Shown here: one piece after another, positions 15,995 to 24,909 of the stretch | Layout: each line of letters starts with the position of its first letter | Position numbering within the stretch: position 1 is the stretch's first letter | Assembly (NCBI GenBank): GCA_964457225.1 | Contig: CAYWEM010000003.1 | Span: 62,001-126,000, forward strand | Origin: CAYWEM01 sp964457225 | GTDB lineage: Bacteria; Acidobacteriota; Aminicenantia; UBA2199 | Length of the DNA stretch: 64,000 nucleotides | Reading direction: 5' to 3' | Position numbers and translations under genes: made by a program | Notes under the pieces: model-generated | Told to the model about the DNA's origin: nothing | Seen by the model: only the letters and a program-made list of their open reading frames with translations | Database searches by the model: none

Positions 15995-17658
15995 ACGAAA
16001 AAAACACCTTATCCACGGTATTGACCATGCGCCGGGAATCTATCCGGCCGGCGGCGGCCCTTTTCCTGCTGTCCTTCCTGATCCTGCTGGTAACCGCACT
16101 GGCCGGGCCGTCGGCCCCGCTCTTTTCCCGTTATCTCGGCATCATCTCGGCCGGCCTGTTTTTTTTCATTTCACTTTACCTGATCAGTAAAGCCTTCAAG
16201 CACAACCTGGCCCGGCAGGAACAGGTGGACGGTTTCCATAAAAGCCTGTCCGCCTATCTGCCCCTGTTCCGGAAAATACTCAGCGCCGCCAGTGAAAACG
16301 ATTTTTCTGAAACCCCGGATAATCCGATCAGCCCTGAATTGGCCCTGGCCGAATTCGATGACCTGCTGCAGCTCATGAACCAGGCCCTGGGGAAAAACCG
16401 AACCAGCAGCATGCAAAACCAGCGCATTTCCGTGGAACTGGCCCGCTCGGTCAACGCCCTGCTGGAAACCGGTAACATCCAGGCCAGCGGCAGTGCCGAA
16501 CAGGCCAGCAGTGTAGCCGAAATCACGGCCACCATGGAGGAACTGGCCCGAACCGCGGCCCAGATCGCCGAGAATGCCAACAAGGTGGCCAAGCTTGCCG
16601 AACATTCCGACAGCGCCTCCCAGGAAGGTTCTGAACTGATCCACACGGTCATCAAGTCCATCGAAAACATCGACCGGAAAATGACCCAGATCCTTGAAAA
16701 AACAAACGTGCTCGGCACCCAGTCCAGGGAAATCGAAAAGATTTCCGACATCATCTACGAAATCGCCAATGAAACGCACATGCTGGCCCTGAACGCCGCG
16801 ATCGAATCAGTAGCCGCCGGAGAATCCGGCAAGCGATTCAGCATAGTGGCCGCCGAAGTCCGCCGCCTGGCCGAGATATCAAGGCGTAACGCCGAATCCA
16901 TCAGGTCAACCCTGGAGCAGTTTCACGATTCCATCAACACCACCATCTTCTCAATAGAAGAAGGAAGCAAGATGACTTCGGAGATAAACCAGGCCGCCCA
17001 GAAAATCATCTCGCACCTGAACCTGATCGTCCAGGCCGTGACCCAGACCTCGGAGAGCAGTCACGAGATTTCCATCGCCACCCAGCAGCAACGTACAGCC
17101 AGCGAACAGATCGTCATGACCCTGCGGGATATCTCCGAAGTCACCCAGGACCAGGCCATGGAACTCAAGAAATCATCGCAGGAATTGCAGAAAGTAAACC
17201 AGCTGGCCCTGAACCTGCAGATCAACGCTCAGCAGACCGTGGTCGATTCAGCGCTGAGTCTCGGATTCAAGATCAAGAACCTGGCCAGCCTCCCGGAAAT
17301 CACCTCTGCCGACCGCCGGCAGCAGCAGAAACTGTTTCGGCGGATCAGCGAGGAAAATTCTTTTATTGAACTCATATACAGCACCGACCGGGACGGCAAA
17401 GCACTGGCTTTTTACCATTGCCGGGAGGGAGAAAAACCCAACGAGGCCATTTACGTCGGCATCGACCTGTCCAAGCGCCCCTGGTTCGTCAATTCCCTGG
17501 GGGCGAAAGCGCCTTACGTTTCGGAAACCTATACTTCCTCCTACAGCCGGGAAGACTGTTTCACGGTTTCAATCAGTATTTACAACGAAGCTGATGAATT
17601 CATGGGGGTACTCGGATTCGACATCAACGCCCGTGAATGGAATAAGATCTGCCTGTAA
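15991..17658 (+). CDS. Methyl-accepting chemotaxis protein with C-terminal PDC/Cache-like domain (WspA position)
   Basis: 555 residues. Two membrane helices (about 20-39 and 46-66) are separated by only about six residues, so there is no periplasmic sensor domain. The cytoplasmic signalling domain (about 150-400) has the hairpin tip EIANETHMLALNAAIESVAAGE near 258-278 and EVRRLAE. After the coiled coil, residues about 410-553 form an extra domain with YVGIDLSKRPWF, PYVSETYTSS and FMGVLGFDIN, segments typical of the PDC/dCache sensor fold. This fold is normally outside the cell at the N-terminus. Here it would sense a cytoplasmic ligand. Overlaps the previous ORF by four bases; cheA follows after two bases. 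Confidence 0.9.
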   Translation: MNEKNTLSTVLTMRRESIRPAAALFLLSFLILLVTALAGPSAPLFSRYLGIISAGLFFFISLYLISKAFKHNLARQEQVDGFHKSLSAYLPLFRKILSAASENDFSETPDNPISPELALAEFDDLLQLMNQALGKNRTSSMQNQRISVELARSVNALLETGNIQASGSAEQASSVAEITATMEELARTAAQIAENANKVAKLAEHSDSASQEGSELIHTVIKSIENIDRKMTQILEKTNVLGTQSREIEKISDIIYEIANETHMLALNAAIESVAAGESGKRFSIVAAEVRRLAEISRRNAESIRSTLEQFHDSINTTIFSIEEGSKMTSEINQAAQKIISHLNLIVQAVTQTSESSHEISIATQQQRTASEQIVMTLRDISEVTQDQAMELKKSSQELQKVNQLALNLQINAQQTVVDSALSLGFKIKNLASLPEITSADRRQQQKLFRRISEENSFIELIYSTDRDGKALAFYHCREGEKPNEAIYVGIDLSKRPWFVNSLGAKAPYVSETYTSSYSREDCFTVSISIYNEADEFMGVLGFDINAREWNKICL

Positions 17659-17660
17659 AC

Positions 17661-20036
17661 ATGGCGCTGAACCTGGCCAAGTTCCGCAGTCAGTTTTTCC
17701 TGGAGGCCCGGGAAAAACTCGGCTCAATTCAACAGCAGATGGTGGAACTGGAGCAGAATCCCAGGCAGGCCGATCTCAAGCTGGCCATCAAGCGCAACGT
17801 GCACACGGTCAAGGGCAGTGCCAGGATGGTGGGCCTGGAAAGAATAAGCAGGCTGGCCCACTTTCTGGAGGACCTGTTCGACTGCCTGCAGCAGCAGGAC
17901 GAAAAGCTGGACCAGGAAACCGCGGATGCAGTTTACCAGGGCCTGGACGCCCTGGCCGCCCTGCTGGATGAAGCCGAAGCCGGGGCCGAGCCGCCGGCGG
18001 ATGCTCCTATGCCTGTTGTAAATAAAACTCTTGAGGAAACCGTAAAAAAATGTGCTGAAAAAAAAACCGAGCCCAAGGAAACCGGAAAGGCCGAGGATGC
18101 GGAAAAGCCCCGGGTGAAAAAATTCCAGCTTGATTTCCAGAGCATGCGACGGCACCTGGCGGCCACGGGGAGCCCGGAAAAAGAAATGGAAGAGCCTCTT
18201 CAAGCTTCGAAAAAACCGGAGCAAATCGAGCCGGCGGCAATTGAGAAAAAGCCCCCGGCGAAAACCCACCAAACCGAGCCCCGGATCCCCCCCCAACCCG
18301 TCCCGCTGATCCAGGGCGGCGAAAAAAAGTACCTGAAAGTGGAAACCGAGCGCATCGAGGGCATCGTCAACCAGGTTACCGACCTGTTGACCCGGCGCTA
18401 CAGCTTCAGCCTGGTTTCCCGCAAACTGCAGGACCTGTCACGCCTGATGTTCAGCATGAAGCAGGAGCTCCGCCGGCCTGACCAGGCATTGATCAGCAAA
18501 GACAACGTTTCCCAGTTTGAAAACCTGTTGCTCCTGGCTGAAAAAAACCTGGTCGAGCTGGAAAAGAGCTACGAGTTCAGCTCTATGCAGTTTTTCAACC
18601 TGCTCGGCGACGCCTGCGCCAACCTGCTGGAGTTGAAGCTTACCCCGCTTTCTTCCATCATGGCCATCTACCCCCGTTTTGCCCGGGACATGGCCTACCG
18701 CAACGGGAAGAAAGTTCGCCTGTTCATGCGCGGCTGCGATCTCGAACTGGACAAGGGCATCGTTGAAAAAATCGGTGAGCCCCTGGTGCACCTGCTGCGT
18801 AATGCCCTTGATCACGGCATAGAGGATCCGGAAAGCAGGAAAGAAACGGGCAAGGACCCGGTGGCCACCGTAATAATCGAAGCCGGAAAAACAGGGACCC
18901 AGGCCTTTATAAACATCTCCGACGACGGCGCCGGCTTGAACCGGGAGGCTATTCTGAAAAAAGCGGTTCAGCAAAAGATAATAAAGGAAAGCGAAGTTTC
19001 CAGGCTTTCCGACCAGGAGACTTACCAGCTGATTTTCACCCCCGGACTCTCGACCAGTTCGCAGGTCAGCGAGATCTCCGGCCGGGGACTGGGCATGGAC
19101 ATTGTCAGGAAGACCCTGCATCAACTCAACGGACGGGTTTTCGTCAATTCAAGCCCGGGCCGGGGCACCGAATTCAGGCTGGAATTCCCGGTGTCCGTTT
19201 TCATCACCAATGTTCTCATCGTCGAGGATGAAGGGCGGCGATTCGCCCTGCCCAGTTCACTGGTCGAAGGACTGCGCCGGGTCAGGGCCGAAGCCCTGAA
19301 AAAAAGCGGCCGGGAAACCGTGGCCATAGTTTCCGGGCAGGCCGTGAACCTGCGCAAGCTTTCCCGGATCATGGGCTACCCTGAAACCGGGAACAACGGC
19401 CGGAAAGAATACTGTATCCTTTTCCCGCGGGTCGCAGAACAGAGAACGGCCATTCTCCTGGACGAAGTCATTCAGGAAACCGATGCCATCATCAAGGACT
19501 GCGGTGCATTTCTGGGCAAGCCGCCTTTCGTTCACGGTCTTACCATGGATGAAAAGGGTTCCTTGTTGCTGGTGCTGGATTTGTACGATCTGACCGCCCC
19601 GGAAAACTTCCGACCCCGCTCCCGGAAGAGCAGCAGCGGTGTTTCCGACAGCCGGCCGGAAAAAGAAAAGGAAAAACAGATACTGGTGGTCGACGACTCC
19701 CTGCCGATCAGGGAAATGTTGAGGAGCATCCTCGAACAGTCCGGCTTCAGCGTCAACACGGCCAACAACGGCATGGAAGGTTTTCAAAAGGCCATGGCCG
19801 ACCATTACGACCTGATTCTGAGCGACATAGAAATGCCGGAAATGGATGGTTTTGAAATGCTGGAAAGCCTGAAGAAAAATGAGCACTACCGTGATATCCC
19901 GGTCATCGTGCTGAGTACCAGGGAAAACGAATCGGACAAGGCCCGGGGATTGAAAGTCGGTGCCAGCGCCTGGCTGAGCAAGCAGACCTTCGCCGAAAAA
20001 GACTTTATCAGGCTGGTCAAAAGCCTGGTTGATTGA
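17661..20036 (+). CDS. cheA: Hybrid chemotaxis histidine kinase CheA with C-terminal receiver (WspE-like)
   Basis: 791 residues. Hpt domain with phospho-accepting His48 (HTVKGSARMVG), a Lys/Glu/Pro-rich linker (about 110-225), dimerisation and ATPase region with N box LLRNALDHGIEDPE, DDGAGLNREA and GRGLGMDIVRK, a CheW-like domain (about 500-640), then a receiver (673-791) with phospho-Asp722 in SDIEMPEMDG. The CheA-REC fusion is the WspE and FrzE/PilL type and not the classical flagellar CheA. It should phosphorylate the CheB at 20046 and the REC-GGDEF protein at 21125; the fused receiver may act as a phosphate sink. Confidence 0.95.
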   Translation: MALNLAKFRSQFFLEAREKLGSIQQQMVELEQNPRQADLKLAIKRNVHTVKGSARMVGLERISRLAHFLEDLFDCLQQQDEKLDQETADAVYQGLDALAALLDEAEAGAEPPADAPMPVVNKTLEETVKKCAEKKTEPKETGKAEDAEKPRVKKFQLDFQSMRRHLAATGSPEKEMEEPLQASKKPEQIEPAAIEKKPPAKTHQTEPRIPPQPVPLIQGGEKKYLKVETERIEGIVNQVTDLLTRRYSFSLVSRKLQDLSRLMFSMKQELRRPDQALISKDNVSQFENLLLLAEKNLVELEKSYEFSSMQFFNLLGDACANLLELKLTPLSSIMAIYPRFARDMAYRNGKKVRLFMRGCDLELDKGIVEKIGEPLVHLLRNALDHGIEDPESRKETGKDPVATVIIEAGKTGTQAFINISDDGAGLNREAILKKAVQQKIIKESEVSRLSDQETYQLIFTPGLSTSSQVSEISGRGLGMDIVRKTLHQLNGRVFVNSSPGRGTEFRLEFPVSVFITNVLIVEDEGRRFALPSSLVEGLRRVRAEALKKSGRETVAIVSGQAVNLRKLSRIMGYPETGNNGRKEYCILFPRVAEQRTAILLDEVIQETDAIIKDCGAFLGKPPFVHGLTMDEKGSLLLVLDLYDLTAPENFRPRSRKSSSGVSDSRPEKEKEKQILVVDDSLPIREMLRSILEQSGFSVNTANNGMEGFQKAMADHYDLILSDIEMPEMDGFEMLESLKKNEHYRDIPVIVLSTRENESDKARGLKVGASAWLSKQTFAEKDFIRLVKSLVD

Positions 20037-20045
20037 GGAGCCAAG

Positions 20046-21122
20046 ATGAACGCAGGCAGAAAAATCAGGGTTTTGATAGTCGATGATTCCCAGATGGTAC
20101 GAAATGTTCTGCAGGAGATAATCACCCAGGATCCGGACCTGGAAGTAGCCGGGCTGGCGGAGAACGGTCTCAGGGGAGTGGAACTCTGCGCCGAACTCCG
20201 ACCCGATGTCATCACCATGGACGTGCAGATGCCGGAAATGGACGGTTTCCAGGCCACGGAAAGAATAATGGCCTACACCCCGACACCGATCCTGATACTG
20301 TCTTCAGCCCTGGACCAGAGCCAGCAGTACACCAGTTTCCAGGCCATTTCACTGGGGGCACTTGACGTCATGGCCAAACCCGACCTGACCGAGGCGGGTT
20401 TCCAGGGCATCGCGATCCAGTTGCGAAAAAAGATAAAAATGCTGGCTAAAATACGCGTCATCCATCACATCAGGGGAAAACTCAGCAATCTGCGCCAGAA
20501 ATCCGTTCCAAGGGAAACAACTCCGGTCAGGCCGGTCGCAGTTCCGGACCGCCGGGTTTTCTCCATGGTGGTCATCGGAGCTTCAACCGGAGGGCCGGTT
20601 GCGCTGGAAAAAATTCTCAGTCAATTGCCCCAGGATTTCCCCCTGCCCCTGGCCGTTGTGCAACACATCACTTCCGGCTTCATCGGCAGTTTCGTCGACT
20701 GGCTGAACAGCCGTATCAAGCTGAGAGCCAGGCAAGCCCAGGACCGCGAGGAACCCCTGCCTGGAAACGTTTACTTCGCCCCCGACGGTGCCCAACTGAT
20801 ACTTTCGGGGGGCAGATTCCTGCTTGATCGAAATGCGGCACCCTGGGGTGAACACAAGCCCTCGGTAAACCACCTCTTTACTTCGGCCGCCGAAAGCATC
20901 GGCCGGGAACTGATCGCCGTTTTGCTGACCGGCATGGGCTCGGACGGAGCCGAGGGCATGAAGAAAATTCAACACCAGCGCGGTCTGACCATAGCCCAGG
21001 ACCGGCACACTTCACTCATCTACGGTATGCCCAGGGCTGCGGTCGAGCTGGGCGCGGTTGAAATGCTCATGCCTCTGGAAAGAATTCCCGAGCAATTGAT
21101 CAAATCCGCTGCGAGGAACTGA
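20046..21122 (+). CDS. cheB: Chemotaxis protein-glutamate methylesterase CheB (WspF-like)
   Basis: 358 residues: receiver domain with phospho-Asp59 (MDVQMPEMDG) and an esterase domain with catalytic Ser180 (IGASTGGP), His207 (VVQHIT) and Asp300 (LTGMGSDGAEGM). It demethylates (or deamidates) glutamates on the receptor at 15991 and so resets its signalling. Ribosome site GAGGAG before ATG 20046; the next gene starts two bases after its stop. Confidence 0.95.
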   Translation: MNAGRKIRVLIVDDSQMVRNVLQEIITQDPDLEVAGLAENGLRGVELCAELRPDVITMDVQMPEMDGFQATERIMAYTPTPILILSSALDQSQQYTSFQAISLGALDVMAKPDLTEAGFQGIAIQLRKKIKMLAKIRVIHHIRGKLSNLRQKSVPRETTPVRPVAVPDRRVFSMVVIGASTGGPVALEKILSQLPQDFPLPLAVVQHITSGFIGSFVDWLNSRIKLRARQAQDREEPLPGNVYFAPDGAQLILSGGRFLLDRNAAPWGEHKPSVNHLFTSAAESIGRELIAVLLTGMGSDGAEGMKKIQHQRGLTIAQDRHTSLIYGMPRAAVELGAVEMLMPLERIPEQLIKSAARN

Positions 21123-21124
21123 AC

Positions 21125-22609
21125 ATGGCAGTTGCAAACAAGACAAAAGCCACCGTGCTGATCGCCGATGACAGCCCGACCATCCGCCTCTTTCTCGGCA
21201 ATATCCTGGAACAGGCTGATTACCGCCTGCTGGTAGCCGAAGACGGCATAGCCGCCATAGAAAAAGCTTTTGAACACCTGCCCGACCTGATCATCTCTGA
21301 TATCGAAATGCCGAACATGGACGGCTACCAGGTCTGCAGGCTGCTCAAAAACGACCCCCACACCTCAGGTATCCCAATCATCATCCTGACCTCGCTGGAA
21401 AGCGCGGGCTCGGTTTTCTGGGGCTACCAGACCGGGGCCGACCTCTACCTGCTGAAAAACTTCCAGCCCCAGGAATTACTGGCCGCAATTGAAAAACTGC
21501 TGTCCGGCAGGGAAAAGAGCCAAACCGGAAAGAAGGGCATAAAAATAGACGCCCCCCAGATCATGGCTAAATTGAACCAGTTCCTGGACCAGCAACTCTT
21601 CGCAACCACCCTGGTAAACGAGATAAACCGCATTTCCATCAGCCTGACAACTCTTTCTGAAACCGTCAAGGACCTGCTGGGGATAATCGAAAAAGTCATG
21701 GAAGCTTATTTGAGCGGGTTGGTGCTGATCAGCGACAACCGCAGCATCTCCCTGGGAGTCAGGGAAAACCGCCGGGTCCGGGAACAGGTACTGGAACAGT
21801 TCCAGTTCACAATGCTTGAAGACCTGGCCAACCTGCTCAACGAGGACATAAGTGATTTCGAGATCAGCGCCGAACTCATGGAAAGCCCGGCGGAGCTGAA
21901 CGACGGCAATGACATCATCCAGCTTGACCCCAATCACCTCTACGCGGTGCCCCTGCGCTCCCGGGAAACCACCTTCGGCGCCCTCTGCGTCTATCACCCC
22001 CAGATGGCCAGGATTTCTTCCAGCCAGAAGCAACTGCTGGAAAAAATCAGCCCTCATATCTCAACCGCACTTTCGACCATCCTGATGTACAGCAAAATAA
22101 AGAACCTGAGCGTCATTGACGGTCTGACCCAACTTTACAACCGCCGCCAGCTGATGGATTTGTTCAAAACGGAATTCGCCAAGTCGGAACGCTACAAATC
22201 AGATCTCAGCCTGATCATGCTGGATATCGACAATTTCAAAAAGGTCAACGACACTCACGGTCACCTCAGCGGCGACCTGGTCCTGAAAAAACTGTCCTCG
22301 ATCATCCGCCAGGTCATCAGGAACATCGACATTCCGGGCCGTTACGGAGGAGAGGAATTCATGATCGTCCTGCCCTCGACTCCCATGGACAAAGCGGTTC
22401 TGGTGGCCGAAAGGATACGCGGGCAGGTTGAAACTGGAGATTTCCGCACCATGAGCGGAGAAACCCTGCCGGTAACGGTTTCCATCGGCGTCAGTTCCGC
22501 GGAAGAGTTGGAAAACCGGAGTAATGAGCTTGAATTGATCAAGATGGCCGACACCAGGCTCTACATCGCCAAGCGAGGCGGAAAAAACCAGGTCGTAGGC
22601 CGACAGTGA
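21125..22609 (+). CDS. Response regulator diguanylate cyclase, REC-GAF-GGDEF (WspR-like)
   Basis: 494 residues. The receiver (about 8-125) has Asp59 (SDIEMPNMDG) and Lys111. The middle region (about 185-320) looks like a GAF domain, ending in AVPLRSRETTFGALCVYH. The cyclase domain (about 325-490) has active-site GGEEF at 408-412 and an inhibitory RxxD site (RNID, 399-402) five residues before it. It should make cyclic di-GMP when phosphorylated by the hybrid CheA, with product inhibition. WspR itself is REC-GGDEF; the GAF insert is a difference. The gene stop overlaps the GTG start of cheR (GTGA). Confidence 0.93.
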   Translation: MAVANKTKATVLIADDSPTIRLFLGNILEQADYRLLVAEDGIAAIEKAFEHLPDLIISDIEMPNMDGYQVCRLLKNDPHTSGIPIIILTSLESAGSVFWGYQTGADLYLLKNFQPQELLAAIEKLLSGREKSQTGKKGIKIDAPQIMAKLNQFLDQQLFATTLVNEINRISISLTTLSETVKDLLGIIEKVMEAYLSGLVLISDNRSISLGVRENRRVREQVLEQFQFTMLEDLANLLNEDISDFEISAELMESPAELNDGNDIIQLDPNHLYAVPLRSRETTFGALCVYHPQMARISSSQKQLLEKISPHISTALSTILMYSKIKNLSVIDGLTQLYNRRQLMDLFKTEFAKSERYKSDLSLIMLDIDNFKKVNDTHGHLSGDLVLKKLSSIIRQVIRNIDIPGRYGGEEFMIVLPSTPMDKAVLVAERIRGQVETGDFRTMSGETLPVTVSIGVSSAEELENRSNELELIKMADTRLYIAKRGGKNQVVGRQ

Positions 22610-24096
22610 GCAGGGAATTCAAACCGGCCGGTCCGGGCGAAAGCCCTTTCAGCCCAAGCGATGAATTAACTCCGCGCCTGGAAAGAGAAATCTGCCAAAG
22701 CATTGAAAGAGAAAGCGGCCTGTTGATGGATCAGGCCGGCCGCCGTGATCTCAGGCGCGACCTGCTGTTGCGCATGAACAAATCCGGTTGCGCCTCATTC
22801 AACTCCTACTGGCGGCTGCTGCAGGACAGTGAGCGGGGACCGGGCGAAATGCAGGCCCTGATCAACCTGCTGACCATCAACGAAACGTACTTCATGCGCA
22901 TTGAGGAACACTTCGATATACTGCGCGAACACGTCCTTCCAACCCTGCTGGAACAGCGACCTCAACGTCCGCTCAAGATATGGAGCGCCGGCTGTTCTTC
23001 CGGGGAGGAAGCCTATTCCATTCTCATAACCTTGCTCGAGAGCGGGTGCCGCCCGGATTCCCTGCGCATACTCGGCACCGACATCAACCAGGAAATGCTT
23101 GAAATAGCAAGAAAAGGCATTTTCAGCGGCCGCACCCTCAGGAAAATCCCCCCGCAGATACTCGCCAAGTACTTCAATTCAGGGCCGAGCGGTCATGTCT
23201 TCAAATCAGAGTTACGATCCGCGCTGGAATTCAGGCAACACAACCTGCTGCAACCCGGCCCGGCTGAACAACTGCCCCTTTTTGACATCGTTTTCTGCCG
23301 CAACGTCATCATATATTTCTCCCGGGAATCGACCAGGCAGATCATCGATTTCTTTTACCGCCAGCTGAAGCCGGACGGCTTTCTATTTTTGGGTCCCTCG
23401 GAAACACTCTGGAACGTTTCCAGCAATTTCGAACCCCTCATGTTCACGAAGTCTTTTGTTTACCGCCGGCTGAACAAGCCGGCCAAGCCGGAACCGGTCC
23501 GGCCGGCCGCCCCTCATGCGGTTGAAAAAACGACTGACCGGTATTGTTCCGCCGGGAATGGGTCAAAGCAAACTTTGCCGACCGTGGATGATCAGTTGAG
23601 CATACTGGCCGAGGAAGTGGAAGTACTGATCAGCCTGGGTGATTACCAGCGGGCCGTCAGCCTGGTTGAAGACATGCTGCTGCTCAATCCCGGTCACCGG
23701 CCCGCCTACCTGCTGCAGGCCTCCATCATGGCCAACCTGGAACAGAAAGCTGAATTGCAGGCCCTGGCTTCAACTCTGCAGGAAAGAATTCCGATTTTTC
23801 CCGAGTTCAATTACCTGCTGGGCCGTTTTTACGAAGCTGCCGATGACTGGCACAATGCCGCTGCCGAATACCGCAAGGTACTCTTCATCGAGCCCCGCTT
23901 CCTGGCCGCCCGCAACCGCCTTTACCGGGTGCTATTTAAAAACGGCAAGCTGCGGGAGGCTGAGCGCGAACAGCGAAACCTGGCCGAAACTCTGGCCTCA
24001 GGCAACTGGAAACCAATGCAAATACCGCTCTGGCGGGAAGACGCCGTCGCCGAAGCCGCCAGACTGCTCAAGCATTTGCCGCTTTCAGGAGAATGA
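22606..24096 (+). CDS. cheR: Chemotaxis methyltransferase CheR with C-terminal TPR (WspC-like)
   Basis: 496 residues, GTG start. An N-terminal CheR helical domain is followed by the SAM-binding domain with IWSAGCSSGEEAYSI, GTDINQEMLEIAR and DIVFCRNVIIYFS. A linker near 285-320 leads to a C-terminal region (about 325-475) with TPR-like helices, as in WspC and FrzF. It should methylate the receptor at 15991 and antagonise CheB. It overlaps the cyclase gene by four bases, and its last 12 bases overlap the convergent methyltransferase gene. Confidence 0.93.
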   Translation: MSREFKPAGPGESPFSPSDELTPRLEREICQSIERESGLLMDQAGRRDLRRDLLLRMNKSGCASFNSYWRLLQDSERGPGEMQALINLLTINETYFMRIEEHFDILREHVLPTLLEQRPQRPLKIWSAGCSSGEEAYSILITLLESGCRPDSLRILGTDINQEMLEIARKGIFSGRTLRKIPPQILAKYFNSGPSGHVFKSELRSALEFRQHNLLQPGPAEQLPLFDIVFCRNVIIYFSRESTRQIIDFFYRQLKPDGFLFLGPSETLWNVSSNFEPLMFTKSFVYRRLNKPAKPEPVRPAAPHAVEKTTDRYCSAGNGSKQTLPTVDDQLSILAEEVEVLISLGDYQRAVSLVEDMLLLNPGHRPAYLLQASIMANLEQKAELQALASTLQERIPIFPEFNYLLGRFYEAADDWHNAAAEYRKVLFIEPRFLAARNRLYRVLFKNGKLREAEREQRNLAETLASGNWKPMQIPLWREDAVAEAARLLKHLPLSGE

Positions 24097-24810
24097 TCGC
24101 AAAACGTACACGCACCACGGGGCAATGCGGGTTTCATTGATCCAGGATGATTCTTCTTCAGGACCAGCCAGGAGTTTTCGCATTTCCAGAAGTTCCAGTC
24201 CCGCCTGGCTGTATACTTCACGGTAAGCCTCGTCCGGCCATAATACGTCCGAAACCGGGCCGCGATCACCGCTTGAAGTGTTTACAATCCTGACCAGGTC
24301 ACCGACTTTTGCCGAGCGGTTTTCCGGGAAATCCACCGTTGAGAAAGACATCCACTCATACCGGTAGATTTCCGGAGTGGAAACCAGGTTGACCAGTTTT
24401 CCGCCCGGCCGCAGGATTCGGCCCAGTTCACGAAACAACTCAATCTTCCTGTTCCAGGTCGGGATATTGTCAAAGGTAAACGCGGAAAAAACCAGGTCAA
24501 ACATCCCGGCAGAAAAAGGAAGTCCTCCCTGATCAGAAATCAAGCGGTAATCTCCGTTCGGATCAAGCCGGCGGGCATGTTCCAGCATTTCAACGGCAAT
24601 GTCCACTCCGGTCGTCCGGAATCCCAGGTCAGCAAGAAATCGCGTAGAGCGGCCGGCTCCACAACCGAAATCAAGCGCCATGCCGCCTGAAACCTGTCGC
24701 CTGATGATTTCCGGCAGGTACCTGAAAGCCAGCTCATAAGTTCCGGGAAAGGCCAGCCCGGCATAAGCGGCCGCTCTTTCCCTGTCCTGATAATCATTGC
24801 TGAAGATCAT
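24085..24810 (-). CDS. Class I SAM-dependent methyltransferase
   Basis: 241 residues, Methyltransf_11-like: motif I LDFGCGAGRSTRFLADLG, motif II GVDIAVEMLEHAR, then DLVFSAFTFDNIP and LGRILRPGGKLVNLVSTPE. Substrate unknown. Start ATG 24810 (MIFSNDYQ) is chosen because AGGAGG lies just upstream; the longer frame would run through the divergent regulatory region. It is divergent from a MocR regulator with a palindromic site between them, so it is a candidate target. It overlaps cheR tail-to-tail by 12 bases. Confidence 0.85.
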   Translation of the reverse strand: MIFSNDYQDRERAAAYAGLAFPGTYELAFRYLPEIIRRQVSGGMALDFGCGAGRSTRFLADLGFRTTGVDIAVEMLEHARRLDPNGDYRLISDQGGLPFSAGMFDLVFSAFTFDNIPTWNRKIELFRELGRILRPGGKLVNLVSTPEIYRYEWMSFSTVDFPENRSAKVGDLVRIVNTSSGDRGPVSDVLWPDEAYREVYSQAGLELLEMRKLLAGPEEESSWINETRIAPWCVYVLRSFS

Positions 24811-24838
24811 TTTGCCTCCTGCCAGGAGATTGCCATTT

Positions 24839-24889
24839 AATTGGTTGTTGAACAAGAACCAATTACATGTTAATATGAACAAGCCAATT
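24839..24889. promoter_or_regulatory. Candidate operator between methyltransferase and mocR genes
   Basis: AATTGGTT (24839-24846) and AACCAATT (24857-24864) form a perfect inverted repeat with a 10-base gap; a third half-site CCAATT lies at 24884-24889, 25 bases from the second. The sites straddle the -35 and spacer of the mocR promoter, which suits autoregulation. MocR proteins often bind repeated sites in such divergent regions; identity of the binder is inferred. Confidence 0.55.
24848..24876 (+). promoter_or_regulatory. Promoter of the mocR-type gene
   Basis: TTGAAC (24848-24853), 17-base spacer, TAATAT (24871-24876). The start near 24883 gives a leader of about 27 bases without a clear ribosome binding site. 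Confidence 0.65.
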
Positions 24890-24909
24890 AAAAATGGCCG
24901 CTTAAAACC

